From contig NZ_CP177134.1 of assembly GCF_046736045.1 (NCBI RefSeq), positions 620,001 through 684,000 on the forward strand: a DNA stretch of 64,000 bases, given 5' to 3'. This DNA comes from Leptospira_A sp046736045 (GTDB lineage: Bacteria; Spirochaetota; Leptospiria; Leptospirales; Leptospiraceae). The notes beneath the pieces were generated by a model. The model saw only the letters and a list, made by a program, of their open reading frames with translations. It was not told the DNA's origin and did not search any database. Both the position numbers and the translations under genes were made by a program. This document shows positions 52,968 to 62,600 of this stretch, in pieces. Every line of letters begins with the position of its first letter. Position 1 is the first letter of the stretch.

Positions 52968-53675
52968 CTATTTTAAATCTATGATTAACTCGTATTCACC
53001 ATCTAACGCATCTTTTGCCCCGGAGACAGCGATGAATACCCGATAAGGATTGCCAACTGCTCTCAGTTCTACGGATTGAGGTTCCGACGGTTTGGAAAAA
53101 TCAGGTTGTCCTATCCAGGTAGGATGGGAAGCTTCACAACTCACGGCCCCGTATACTTTCGGAGGAATGTATTTGGGATCAAATCCGCTGAATGCATAAA
53201 GGTTGATTCTTTTTTTAGGATCTTTGGGTTTAACAGTGATCTTCAGTTCGGATTTTTTGGGAAGGTCTGTCCAGTAAAACACCTGTTTGCCTTCGAACTC
53301 GATATTACGAATTCCGGGCCAACATGCCATACTGCTTGACTCGGCCCATTCCAGGTCTTCCATTATATGACCCGAATTCAGATTTCCGGTAACAGTAACT
53401 GCTTTTCTTTTTTCAGATTGGATGAAGGAAACGCCTTCAATCTGAGACATGGACTTCAACCGGTCGGAAACGACCACTTCATCAAAACTATCCGCATAAC
53501 CGTCGTAATGAATTAAGAATCCGTCTTTCTGAATTTTTTTTATGACACCGCTATAATACTTTCCATCTTTGAGTTCCAATACTTCAACACGATCCCCTTC
53601 CTTATAAGTAGGTACCGCCCAAGTCGTACTTGTAAAAACGAATCCCAAAAACAAGATCAAGACGAAAGGCTTCAT
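52968..53675 (-). CDS. Exported protein with N-terminal Tudor-like domain
   Basis: The 235-residue product has a signal peptide (about 1-20). The mature N-terminus 'YKEGDRVEVLELKDGKYYSG' followed by 'YDGYADSFDEVV' matches the small Tudor/MBT/agenet barrel, which in eukaryotes binds modified proteins or nucleic acids. In bacteria its periplasmic role is unknown. The rest is beta-rich with three Cys ('SMACWPGIRNIEF', 'GAVSCEASHPTWIG'). It is first gene of the operon with the cyclase and hybrid kinase, so it may be the envelope part of that pathway. Confidence 0.65.
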   Translation of the reverse strand: MKPFVLILFLGFVFTSTTWAVPTYKEGDRVEVLELKDGKYYSGVIKKIQKDGFLIHYDGYADSFDEVVVSDRLKSMSQIEGVSFIQSEKRKAVTVTGNLNSGHIMEDLEWAESSSMACWPGIRNIEFEGKQVFYWTDLPKKSELKITVKPKDPKKRINLYAFSGFDPKYIPPKVYGAVSCEASHPTWIGQPDFSKPSEPQSVELRAVGNPYRVFIAVSGAKDALDGEYELIIDLK

Positions 53676-53769
53676 ATTTCCTCCAGATAATTACAGCAAG
53701 TTGCCCATTGAACCGGATTTTCACATGATTAGCAATCAGAAATTGTAGAAAGCCTGTAGGGAGAAGAAC

Positions 53770-53798
53770 CCTACCTCAAAGTGAATTTCCGAGGTAGG
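53770..53798 (-). terminator. Possible terminator hairpin after icd
   Basis: CCTACCTC (53770-53777) and GAGGTAGG (53791-53798) form an 8-bp stem with a 13-base loop, 13 bases beyond the icd stop. The following tract on the minus strand is only T/C rich (GTTCTTCTCC). Confidence 0.45.
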
Positions 53799-53810
53799 TT
53801 AAAAAGTTTC

Positions 53811-55022
53811 TTATTTTAATTTAGAATCGAGTCTTTTTTGAACTGCTTCCATAAATTGGAAAGTATCCAATTCAGTTTTTTTAGCAGCAGTAGAAAGAGA
53901 TAGTAAGTCTTTTGTCATCTCTCCACCTTCAATCGTCTCGATGATAGCCTCTTCCAATTTCAAAGCGAAGTTAACTACATCGGGAGTTCCGTCTAACTCG
54001 CCTCTTTTGGCAAGAGCGCCGGTCCATGCAAAAATAGATGCTACCGAGTTTGTCGAAGTAGTTTCACCTTTTTGGTATTTGCGATAGTGACGAGTCACTG
54101 TTCCATGAGCTGCTTCATATTCGTATTTTCCATCAGGAGAAACAAGAACGGAAGTCATGAGCCCGAGAGAACCGAATCCGGAAGCAACCATATCGGACAT
54201 TACATCCCCGTCGTAGTTCATTAGTGCCCAAAGTTGACCACCTTCGTTTTTCACGATTTGAGCTACCGCATCATCAATTAGAAAATAATTGTATGTAATA
54301 CCCGCAGCTTTCATCTCTGCATCTTTTTTAACGGCCATATCATCAAAGATTTCGCGGAAACGTGCATGGTATTTTTTAGAGATCGTATCTTTTGTAGCAA
54401 ACCAAATGCTGATCTTTTCAGAAAGTGCATAATTGAAACAAGCAAGTGCGAAGGATTCAATGGACTTGTCAAGGTTGTGCATTGCAAGCGCAACACCCGG
54501 GCCTTTGTATTCATTCACAAGTAATCTTTGTTTTTCTTTTCCGGATGCATCCGTATAAATAAGTTCTACTTTACCTGGTCCATCAATGATCATTTCCACA
54601 TCACGATAGATATCACCATAAGCGTGACGACCGATCGCAATCGGTTTTTTCCAGGAGTTTACCGCAGCAGGAATGTTTTTAATAGTGATTGGTTTTCTAA
54701 ATACGGTTCCGTCCAAAATCGCACGAATGGTTCCGTTTGGAGATTTCCATTCCTGTTTCAGACTATATTCTTTTACTCTGTCTGCATTGGGAGTGATCGT
54801 TGCACATTTAACACCTACTCCGTGTTTCTTGATCGCATTTGCAGAATCAGTAGTCACTTGGTCATCAGTTTTATCCCGGTATTCGACACCAAGATCATAA
54901 TATTCAAGTGTTATGTCCAGATAAGGGTAGATGAATCTGTCTTTGATTTCTTTCCAGATGATTCTTGTCATTTCGTCACCGTCTAATTCAACAAGCGGTG
55001 TTTTTACTTTAATTTTTCCCAT
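53811..55022 (-). CDS. icd: NADP-dependent isocitrate dehydrogenase
   Basis: The 403-residue enzyme oxidises isocitrate to 2-oxoglutarate in the TCA cycle. It is of the eukaryote-like homodimeric type: 'VELDGDEMTRIIWKEIKD' at the N-terminus, 'KSPNGTIRAILDGTVFR', 'RHAYGDIYRDVEM', 'NYDGDVMSDMVASGFGSLGL' (metal-binding Asp), and 'AAHGTVTRHYRKYQKG' for NADP binding, with His315-type His and Arg that select NADP. GGAGAG lies 4-6 bases upstream of the ATG. It is monocistronic. Confidence 0.96.
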   Translation of the reverse strand: MGKIKVKTPLVELDGDEMTRIIWKEIKDRFIYPYLDITLEYYDLGVEYRDKTDDQVTTDSANAIKKHGVGVKCATITPNADRVKEYSLKQEWKSPNGTIRAILDGTVFRKPITIKNIPAAVNSWKKPIAIGRHAYGDIYRDVEMIIDGPGKVELIYTDASGKEKQRLLVNEYKGPGVALAMHNLDKSIESFALACFNYALSEKISIWFATKDTISKKYHARFREIFDDMAVKKDAEMKAAGITYNYFLIDDAVAQIVKNEGGQLWALMNYDGDVMSDMVASGFGSLGLMTSVLVSPDGKYEYEAAHGTVTRHYRKYQKGETTSTNSVASIFAWTGALAKRGELDGTPDVVNFALKLEEAIIETIEGGEMTKDLLSLSTAAKKTELDTFQFMEAVQKRLDSKLK

Positions 55023-55067
55023 GTAACTCTCCTGATAACTAATATAAATTTATAATTTCGCTTATGA

Positions 55068-55643
55068 TCATGATTCTAAGTAAGGTGCTGCATGTCTGTT
55101 CCAGAGAAAATGACAAAACTCGGTGGAATTGTTAATCGCACCTGGTAAAGTATGAATCCCTGAAAGAGATGCGTATCTTTTTTTAAATGCTTCTTTTTCG
55201 GAAAGACCCGCCAGCCTATCTTCAATTCTAATCAAAGTTAGTCGCCAATCCTTGACCAATTTTTCTTTAGAAACATTTACATTTGTTATATTCAATAATT
55301 TTGCAGAATCAATAGAAATATCTAAAAAATGAAGTGGGAATGCAGGGGGAGTAAACTTGTCCCGGATGTCTTCTACGTCCTTTTCCACATCCAATTCTTT
55401 ATACGGCGGAAAGGAAAAGAGAGTCCCGAACCGAAGAGAAAGGGGAAGATAAAAAGCAAAGTTACGATCAAACGAAACCATCTGTTCCACAGCCCAGGCA
55501 ATCGACTTGGGACGATCGGGAGAAGAAAGTTCGTACTCCGCATTGGGGATGGCGGCGATTTTATTGATTGTGTATTGAGTGAAACGAAGCTTCTCGATCC
55601 AAAATATTTCTAAAATATGGGTAAGCATGTCCGTTTCGTTCAT
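55068..55643 (-). CDS. Hypothetical helical protein, possibly DinB-like
   Basis: The 191-residue protein is mostly helical, with 'HILEIFWIEKLRFTQYTINK' at the N-terminus and 'STEFCHFLWNRHAAPYL' at the C-terminus. The length and spread of His residues are reminiscent of DinB/YfiT-like four-helix bundles, but the metal His triad is not certain. There is no signal peptide. It lies just upstream of icd (45 bases) on the same strand. No firm family. Confidence 0.6.
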   Translation of the reverse strand: MNETDMLTHILEIFWIEKLRFTQYTINKIAAIPNAEYELSSPDRPKSIAWAVEQMVSFDRNFAFYLPLSLRFGTLFSFPPYKELDVEKDVEDIRDKFTPPAFPLHFLDISIDSAKLLNITNVNVSKEKLVKDWRLTLIRIEDRLAGLSEKEAFKKRYASLSGIHTLPGAINNSTEFCHFLWNRHAAPYLES

Positions 55644-55733
55644 GATTACGAACGGAAACTTTTTTTCAAGTGAGAATCGGATTTGGGAGCCAATCGGCAG
55701 AGTTCTTTACCTCTCTCAGATGAGGTCAAAAAT

Positions 55734-56162
55734 ATGAGTGAAAGTACAACCATTGCCTGGAGAGAGCTCACCAGCCGAAAAGAAGAATTCCAGCACATTC
55801 TCAGGGTTCTGAATCATTACTATGAAGCTTGTAGCATCCAAAACACGAAGTTACAAAAGTTCCGCCAAGTTTTGGTGGAAAGCCCTGCGGCAAAAATCAG
55901 GGTGTTTCTCTCGAAAATAGGGGATTATGAATACTATGTTTCCGCATGCATCCTCACCCGCTCTCCCGAGACCCAAACCTGGATCCATGTAGATGGGATT
56001 TCAGAGGAAAGATCCAGAATGCTTGCCATTGGAAACCGAAACCACCCGGTTTTTTCCATCACAAGTCTCGGAGATTTGTTTTCGGACCATACGGAAGTTC
56101 CCAAAGACAAGTTTGTCCCGTCTCAGGAACAAAAAAAACTAGCAAAGTCCAAATCAAAATGA
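55734..56162 (+). CDS. Small conserved-looking hypothetical protein
   Basis: The 142-residue protein starts at the ATG 55734 with GAGGT 8 bases upstream; an earlier TTG start is unlikely. It is soluble, with the helical stretch 'EFQHILRVLNHYYEACSIQN' and a basic C-terminus ('QEQKKLAKSKSK'). It is followed by the exported lipocalin-like gene after 12 bases. No family recognised. Confidence 0.6.
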   Translation: MSESTTIAWRELTSRKEEFQHILRVLNHYYEACSIQNTKLQKFRQVLVESPAAKIRVFLSKIGDYEYYVSACILTRSPETQTWIHVDGISEERSRMLAIGNRNHPVFSITSLGDLFSDHTEVPKDKFVPSQEQKKLAKSKSK

Positions 56163-56174
56163 GAGTTTTGCCCC

Positions 56175-57230
56175 ATGCAAAAGCTCGGCAAGATCTGTTT
56201 TCTATTTTTTATTTGCCTGCAACTAAAAGCGGATGGAACTAATCTGGCCCGGCTGGGGCACCCTTCTGATTTTCGAACTCAAATTTATCCGGAAGAAGGT
56301 TACCTGCAGGCATGGAATTTTTCCTTAAACAATTCATCATACAAATTATTCTCCACTTTTTTAGTGAGTAATTTCGGTCCGGGCACAAAGAACAACGGAA
56401 TCAGTATTATCATCAAACATGATAATGAGCCTCTCTATTATTCAACCAGAGAGTTCGGCCAAGACGAGTTCGAAATGAAAAAGGGACAGTTCTTTCAAAA
56501 GAGCGGTGAGAACTGGATGGATTACAAAGAAGGGAAATATTCCATCCATATGGTTTTCCCCGAATGGATCATCGACTTGGATTTTTTTCCCAACCAAAGG
56601 ACGGGAGTTGCCATCTCGGGGGGAAAGCTAAATCTAACAGAAGACGGACGATTTGTTCAAGCGGACATCCCTCTTTCTTTTGTAAAAGTAAAAGGCACAA
56701 TCAATCATAATGGAGTCGCGGAAACGGTAGAAGGCATCGGCGGCATGGAACATCTGTTAACCAATTACGAAGTGCATAAATATTCCAACAAATGGGAAAT
56801 CGTCCGAACCATTACAAATGACGGAACCCGCATTTTTGCAGGAGGGTTCATCGGAAATGAAAAAATCCCGGGAGGATTTTTTCGGAAAATCGCGGTAATT
56901 TCCAAAAAAGGAAATTTGATTTTGGAAGGTACTGTTACAAAATCGGAAATCCTAAGTGAAGAACCGGAACCTGTTTCCGGTTATACTTTGCCGAAAAAGG
57001 AAAGATTATACTTCGGAGAATCCGACTCTTGTTATATGGATGTCATCCGAACAAAAAACATCGCGAGTATGAGTGCTTTGGAAAATATATCTACTGTATT
57101 ACGATTTTTCATTCAGCTGTTTTTTGCAAAACCATATCAGATCCATTCGGAAACGGAACTGGAAGTCAATTGTTCGTCCTGGTCAGGTAAGGGCAAAGGA
57201 ATGCATTCTTATTACCTGATCAACCAGTGA
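56175..57230 (+). CDS. Exported protein, possibly Svf1/CrtC/AttH-like lipocalin fold
   Basis: The 351-residue product has a signal peptide (about 1-19). The mature part is beta-rich: 'QAWNFSLNNSSYKLFSTFLV' near 45-65 and 'VEGIGGMEHLLTNYEVHKYS' near 180-200, which resembles the 'GxGYxDHxxG' turn of Svf1/CrtC/AttH-type double-lipocalin proteins that bind lipids or carotenoids. The match is by eye and tentative. It sits between a small protein and a WG-repeat protein. Confidence 0.45.
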   Translation: MQKLGKICFLFFICLQLKADGTNLARLGHPSDFRTQIYPEEGYLQAWNFSLNNSSYKLFSTFLVSNFGPGTKNNGISIIIKHDNEPLYYSTREFGQDEFEMKKGQFFQKSGENWMDYKEGKYSIHMVFPEWIIDLDFFPNQRTGVAISGGKLNLTEDGRFVQADIPLSFVKVKGTINHNGVAETVEGIGGMEHLLTNYEVHKYSNKWEIVRTITNDGTRIFAGGFIGNEKIPGGFFRKIAVISKKGNLILEGTVTKSEILSEEPEPVSGYTLPKKERLYFGESDSCYMDVIRTKNIASMSALENISTVLRFFIQLFFAKPYQIHSETELEVNCSSWSGKGKGMHSYYLINQ

Positions 57231-57296
57231 AAGAAAGACTTGCTTATTTTAGCATTTATATTCTTATAATCAGATTTATATCGGAGTGAAATTTTC

Positions 57297-57881
57297 ATGA
57301 AACGACTTCTTCCAACAATGTTTGTATTTGCGATCTTACTGCCTTCTTTGTCTTATGCTCAATCTTTAATCTCATTTGAAAAGAATGATCTCTACGGATT
57401 TAAAAACAAAAAAGGCAAAGTTGTTATAACCCCGCAATATACTTTAGTAAATGATTTCAACGAAAAAGGTGTGGCATTTGTTTTGAACAAAAACGAATGG
57501 GCATGCATTGATTCAAATAACAAATATTTATTATCTCCTTTTATTTTTGATAACGGTCCTGATTACGCTTCCGAGGGATTGGCAAGATTTGTTGAAAATA
57601 AAAAGATCGGCTTTTTCGATTCCGCATGTAAAAAAACAATCAAAGCGGAATATGACTTTGCCAATCCTTTTGAAAATCAGTTCTCAATCGTATGCAATGG
57701 ATGTGCCTCAGTAAAAGATGGAGAACATTCCACAATACAAGGTGGAAAATACGGAGTGATCAACAAAAAGGGAAAAGTTGTGGTTTCGATAGAATTCGAC
57801 TCGATCGTATCCATCGACATACGCAAGAAAACAGCTACCGTTACAAAAGGAAATTCAAAACAAGAAGTCAAACTTCAATAG
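57297..57881 (+). CDS. WG-repeat periplasmic protein
   Basis: The 194-residue product has a signal peptide (about 1-21). WG-type repeats: 'YGFKNKKGKVVITPQYTLV', 'IGFFDSACKKTIKAEYDFA' and 'YGVINKKGKVVVSIEFDSI', each about 50 residues. WG repeats are beta structures of unknown function. It follows the lipocalin-like gene by 66 bases and is separated from the next convergent gene by a weak hairpin (AACATGC/GCATGTT near 57903-57940). Confidence 0.75.
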   Translation: MKRLLPTMFVFAILLPSLSYAQSLISFEKNDLYGFKNKKGKVVITPQYTLVNDFNEKGVAFVLNKNEWACIDSNNKYLLSPFIFDNGPDYASEGLARFVENKKIGFFDSACKKTIKAEYDFANPFENQFSIVCNGCASVKDGEHSTIQGGKYGVINKKGKVVVSIEFDSIVSIDIRKKTATVTKGNSKQEVKLQ

Positions 57882-57950
57882 TTCATTTTACAATAACTGC
57901 TGAACATGCGGGAGCCACCTAACGGAACGGATCTTGCATGTTTTGAAATC

Positions 57951-58898
57951 CTATAAACGAAAGCTCATTCCTTCTCTGGCAATATGAATCTGAATGTTTT
58001 TAGGGTTGGAAGGTTTCCCTTCATCCAAAATAATCCGAACCACTTCATGATCATCATGATCAGGTTCATGATGAGTGAGCACTACGGATTTGATTTCCAT
58101 CATCTCTGCAAATTCAACTGCTTGTCTGACAGCCGTATGACCCCATCCGATTTTTTTCTCCGCCTCAGCCGTGCTATACTGTGCATCTATGACAAGCAGG
58201 TCGGCACCGACAATATGATGTTTCAATTCCAAAAGTTGATTGCGATCCTCTTCTCTGTATTCCACATCCGTGCAAAATAAAAATTTCTTTTCCCCTTCGC
58301 GCACCCGATAACCCAAACAACTTCCCGGATGACGTAACCCGAAAGGAATTACCTTCAAATTTCCGAGTGGGTAAGATTGAAATTCTTTCCAAAGATGAAA
58401 TTCTTTTTTGGAAGCCATTTGATTGAAAGTAATGGGAAAATTTTCAGGATGCTGTTGGCGCACCAACCGTTCTTCCAGGTTTTCAATTGCGGAATAAAAA
58501 TGAATGTTCGTGGAAGGGGAATAAGCAGGTTTAAAAAAAGGCCAGCCTTGGATATGATCCCAATGAGTGTGGGAAACGAGTATATTGATATCGAGAGGCT
58601 GTCCGCTGAAAGCCAAAGGGGCTAATTGGTTTCCCAAGACACGAATGCCTGTCCCCATATCAAAAACGACTTTTTCACCAGCGTCGCCTTCGAGATAAAC
58701 GCAGGTTGTGTTTCCACCTAAATCTTGTTCTAGAGGAATGGGGAGAGATTCGAGAAATTTTTCTTCGGAAAAACCATCCGGGTTTTTGATCCACTCTGCT
58801 TTGGCTTGCTTTAAGATTTTCAGCAATTTATCCTGCTGTTCTCGTTTTCCGACTGGAGATGGTAGCGAGCCTCGAACACCAAAAAGAGTAATTTTCAT
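57951..58898 (-). CDS. MBL-fold metal-dependent hydrolase
   Basis: The 315-residue protein has the metallo-beta-lactamase HxHxDH motif in 'ILVSHTHWDHIQGWPFFKPA', the N-terminal 'FGVRGSLPSP', a metal Asp in 'FLFCTDVEY' and a His in 'VLTHHEPDHDDHEV'. It belongs to the phosphodiesterase-like MBL group (cyclic nucleotide or phosphorylated substrate types). Substrate unknown. Convergent with the WG-repeat gene and divergent from trmB. Confidence 0.88.
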   Translation of the reverse strand: MKITLFGVRGSLPSPVGKREQQDKLLKILKQAKAEWIKNPDGFSEEKFLESLPIPLEQDLGGNTTCVYLEGDAGEKVVFDMGTGIRVLGNQLAPLAFSGQPLDINILVSHTHWDHIQGWPFFKPAYSPSTNIHFYSAIENLEERLVRQQHPENFPITFNQMASKKEFHLWKEFQSYPLGNLKVIPFGLRHPGSCLGYRVREGEKKFLFCTDVEYREEDRNQLLELKHHIVGADLLVIDAQYSTAEAEKKIGWGHTAVRQAVEFAEMMEIKSVVLTHHEPDHDDHEVVRIILDEGKPSNPKNIQIHIAREGMSFRL

Positions 58899-58989
58899 TC
58901 CATTCCTTTGGGAAATCTTAGTTTCCTGTGAACCTTGTTTTCAGAACTTGTATTCTAAATCTAAATATCGGTAGAAAGCGGTAAGTTCC

Positions 58990-59649
58990 TTGTTAGTAAA
59001 TCCTGAAATTCGTCAAAAGCTATGGAAGTTCACCTTACGAACGTCCTATTCTTCAGACTATCTCCTGCAACCTAAAGAGTGGGGGAAAAAAATCGACATA
59101 AAAAAATGTTTCCCTGACCACATAAAAAACTACTGGCTTGAACTAGGTTCTGGTTGGGGAGAAGTCGCGATTGAACTTGCAAAAGAAAATCCAACTACGG
59201 GTTTTCTATTAATGGAACGGAAAATTGACCGAGTGATCGCTACGGAAACAAAACAAAAGGAACTGGGTTTAGAAAATATTCGTTATATGACAGTCAATTT
59301 CCAATGGTTTTTCACAGAGCTATTGGAAAAAGAAATGTTTGAAACAATACTGATCAATTTTCCGGACCCTTGGCCCAAAAGAAAACATCATAAAAATCGA
59401 GTGATGAAACCGAAATTTTTAGAGGAAGTGCATAGCCTTCTGGCACCAAACGGGCGTCTTTTGTTCGCAACTGATTATGGCCCTTATGCCAGAAAATGTA
59501 TTTCGATGTTTCGCAAAACAAGCAAATTCAACTGGGATGGGACGGAAGAATATTCTTTCGATCGCTCCGAATTCCCCCGATCTTTTTTCGAAACTGAAAA
59601 AAGAAACGAAGGAAAACAGATCTATTATCTCGAAAGAAATAAAGTATAA
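58990..59649 (+). CDS. trmB: tRNA (guanine-N7)-methyltransferase
   Basis: The 219-residue enzyme makes m7G46 in tRNA. The SAM site is 'WLELGSGWGEVAIELAKENP'; the family signature 'LINFPDPWPKRKHHKNRVMK' (about 118-137) is diagnostic. 'TDYGPYARKCISMF' follows. Start is TTG at 58990; the first ATG would cut into the fold. It is convergent with the giant TPR gene, only 5 bases between stops. Confidence 0.93.
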   Translation: MLVNPEIRQKLWKFTLRTSYSSDYLLQPKEWGKKIDIKKCFPDHIKNYWLELGSGWGEVAIELAKENPTTGFLLMERKIDRVIATETKQKELGLENIRYMTVNFQWFFTELLEKEMFETILINFPDPWPKRKHHKNRVMKPKFLEEVHSLLAPNGRLLFATDYGPYARKCISMFRKTSKFNWDGTEEYSFDRSEFPRSFFETEKRNEGKQIYYLERNKV

Positions 59650-59654
59650 GAAAC

Positions 59655-62600
59655 TTATTTGAGTGTAATGGTTGTCAGGCGTTTTCCGTCTTTTTCCGGT
59701 TTCCAGGAAATTGATTTCTTTTTACCGTCGCTGCTTACACTCAGTTCTTTTGATTTCGGCTCTACCACATGGTCTCCCACTGGGAACCGAAAATCCGCAT
59801 CACTCACGTAGGAATCGGACCATTTTAATCCGGACTTCCAAACAAATACTTTTTCTTCCGATTTGATATGAATCGCATCTTCGGTTTCATAGAAACCTTT
59901 GACGGTTCCTACATTGGGAAGAGCACCTAATTTGGACTTGGAATCAATTTCGAAAATTTGATTTCCGACCTTCACCAAACAAGAATTTGTCCCACATCCT
60001 ATAAAGCCGATCCTATCACTGGAATCTTTTTTTAACAACGATGCAACCGGTGGATTCGGATTCAGATTGGAAATTGTGTTCGAAGAAAACAAAAACTCTT
60101 TTTTATTTTCCCTGATGGTCATCAAACTACCGGATTTGGTAACTGCAAATGAATTCAAATCTTTCCATTTCTGTTCTGATTTTTTAAATCCATTCCAATC
60201 CAGAACGGAAAGAATTCTTTCTTTATCTTTCGGATTTTCATTTAGAACAAGAATGGAATCTCCGCCGAGTTCCACTTGCAAAATCGGATAAACATTCGGC
60301 AAAGTGAGAGTGATCCCTTTTTTGCCTGTGTCGGGATAAATCTTTTGCAATACACCGTTTCTAAATGCTAACAACTGTGTGCTGGGAACAAGATGTGTGA
60401 AAGTTTCAGGCGTTGAAAGTTTCCAAACAGGTTCTTTTGTATTTCGGTCAAGACCGGCAAGAGCGGTTCCGTAATTCACAATCACCCGGTTCGGATAAAG
60501 AATCGGATTTCCGATCACAGTTCCGCCGAGAGTCAGATCAGTCACTACGAAAGGAGCATCATCCATATCCTCTGTCGGAAGAAGCCGCGCGTATTTGGTT
60601 TCAGGATAATCTTTCCAGATTTCATTCTGAACCTGACTTCGCTTGGAACGAATTTTATCGTCCGGGTTCTGTTTGTATTTTGCATCCAAAATTCTCCAAT
60701 GCGCATACAAAGCTTCCGCAGATTTTTCTTCCTTGAGAACGAACAGAACCGATTTTTCAGCATCATCCAATCTGTTTTCTTTGAAATAGATATAAGCGAG
60801 CTGCAATTCCCCATCTGTAAAATCAGGGTTATTCTTTTTTAAATCTTCGAGTAATGCCTTAGATTCTTTCACCAAATCTTCGTTAAAATATGCAATTGCC
60901 AAATTATATGACGACAATGAGAAATTAGTGTCTTTGGTTCTTGCTTTTTCAAATTCCTTTTTAGCCGGCTCTGTTTGGCCTAATTTATACAAACTCAGTC
61001 CTTTGGCCACATTCGCAGGAGCAAAATTCCCATTCAGCAAAATGGATTTGTCCAATTGGGATATGGACGGTTCGTATTCCTTCTTTTTCATAGAAATAAG
61101 ACCTAACATATAATAGCTGTAAAACGAATCAGGTTTTTCCTTTAGAAGATTATTAAAGCCCTCTTCCGCTTTGGAAGTTTCCCCTTTTTTATAAAAGAAA
61201 GCGTAGATTCCTTCTTTAAAAGAGGACGCATCGCCTTTGTTTTCTTTGGCGGCTTTTTCCAAAATAGCGATTCCTTTTTCTTCTTCACCTTTTGCCATAT
61301 AACATTCGGCAATTTTAACAAGAAGAGAAGGTTTTGGAATTTTGTTATAAGCCTTTTGATAAGGAACGATTGCTTCATCGTATTTTTTCTTATCATAAAG
61401 CCGGTTTCCTTCGGCAACCCAAGGAAGAATCTCCGCAAAACGAGCGTTCTCCTGGATCGTCTTTTCCGTTTGAGCGACTTCAGGAATATCTTTGGAATAT
61501 TTTTTCGATTTTTGGATATAATCGGATGCTTTGGAATAATTTTCCTTTTCGTTCTCTTCGACTGCTTTTTTATAATAGAGGCTGGCAAGGCGATAATTTA
61601 AGGCTTCATTGTCCGGGAATTTTTTCTTTAAACCGAGATAAGTAGATTCTGCTTCTTCGTATCTGCCTGCATCTTCCGCGATTCGGCCCAATGTGATTGC
61701 CGCAAACGGATCATCGGCAGAAAGTTTTTCCAAACGTTTGATGTATTCTTTTTCTTTTTTGGATTCGCCTGTTTTGGCATACAAACGAGCCAACCCTTGA
61801 ACAGATCCCAAATTGTCCGGATCGTTTCGCAATGCTTCCATATAAGAGGATTCTGATTTTTTAAAATCACCAAACACAAAATAGGCACGACCAAATGCAT
61901 TATGCGGCGAAGGATCTTTGGGAGAACGGCCTAGTGCGCGGCCATACTCTTCCAATGCCTGTTTCTTTTTGCCCTGTCTTAAAAACTGGTCACCGTTCGC
62001 AACAAACAGTTGTGCTTCGGCAATCGAGAGAGCTTTTTTAATATCTTCCTTGTTTGCGTGGGGATGAGATTCCGCTTTTTTCAAAACTTCGATAGCTTCC
62101 TCATTTCTTCCCTGATCAAGAAGCACATATGCCAGGTTTAATTTCGGTTCAAAGAAATTTTTATCCCAAACGGATGCGTCCTGAAAACTTAAGGTGGCTT
62201 TTTGGGTTTGTCCCCATTTCCATTCGCAAATCCCCTGTTTATTTTTCAGTTCGGCATTTCTAGGAGATTTTTTAAGTGCGATCTCAGCAGTTTTCAAACA
62301 ATCGGAAAAATTCTTTTTTCGAATTTGAACATTTGTCAATCCGATGTAGGCAACGGCAAGCCCGTCTTGCAGAGAAAGTGCTTTTCGAAAACTAGTTTCA
62401 GCGTCGGTGTATAAAGTCTTTAAAAAATAAGCATTCCCCAAGAATGTCCAAAGAGAAGCATTTGACGGTTGTAAGTCGGTAGCTTTTTTATATTCCGAAA
62501 TTGCCGCATCGTATTGTTTTTTGGAAATCGCATCATTTCCCCTTTGGATCAAGGAAGCGATTTTTGTAGATTGTTTGGCAAGTTGTGCCGACTTGAGGTC

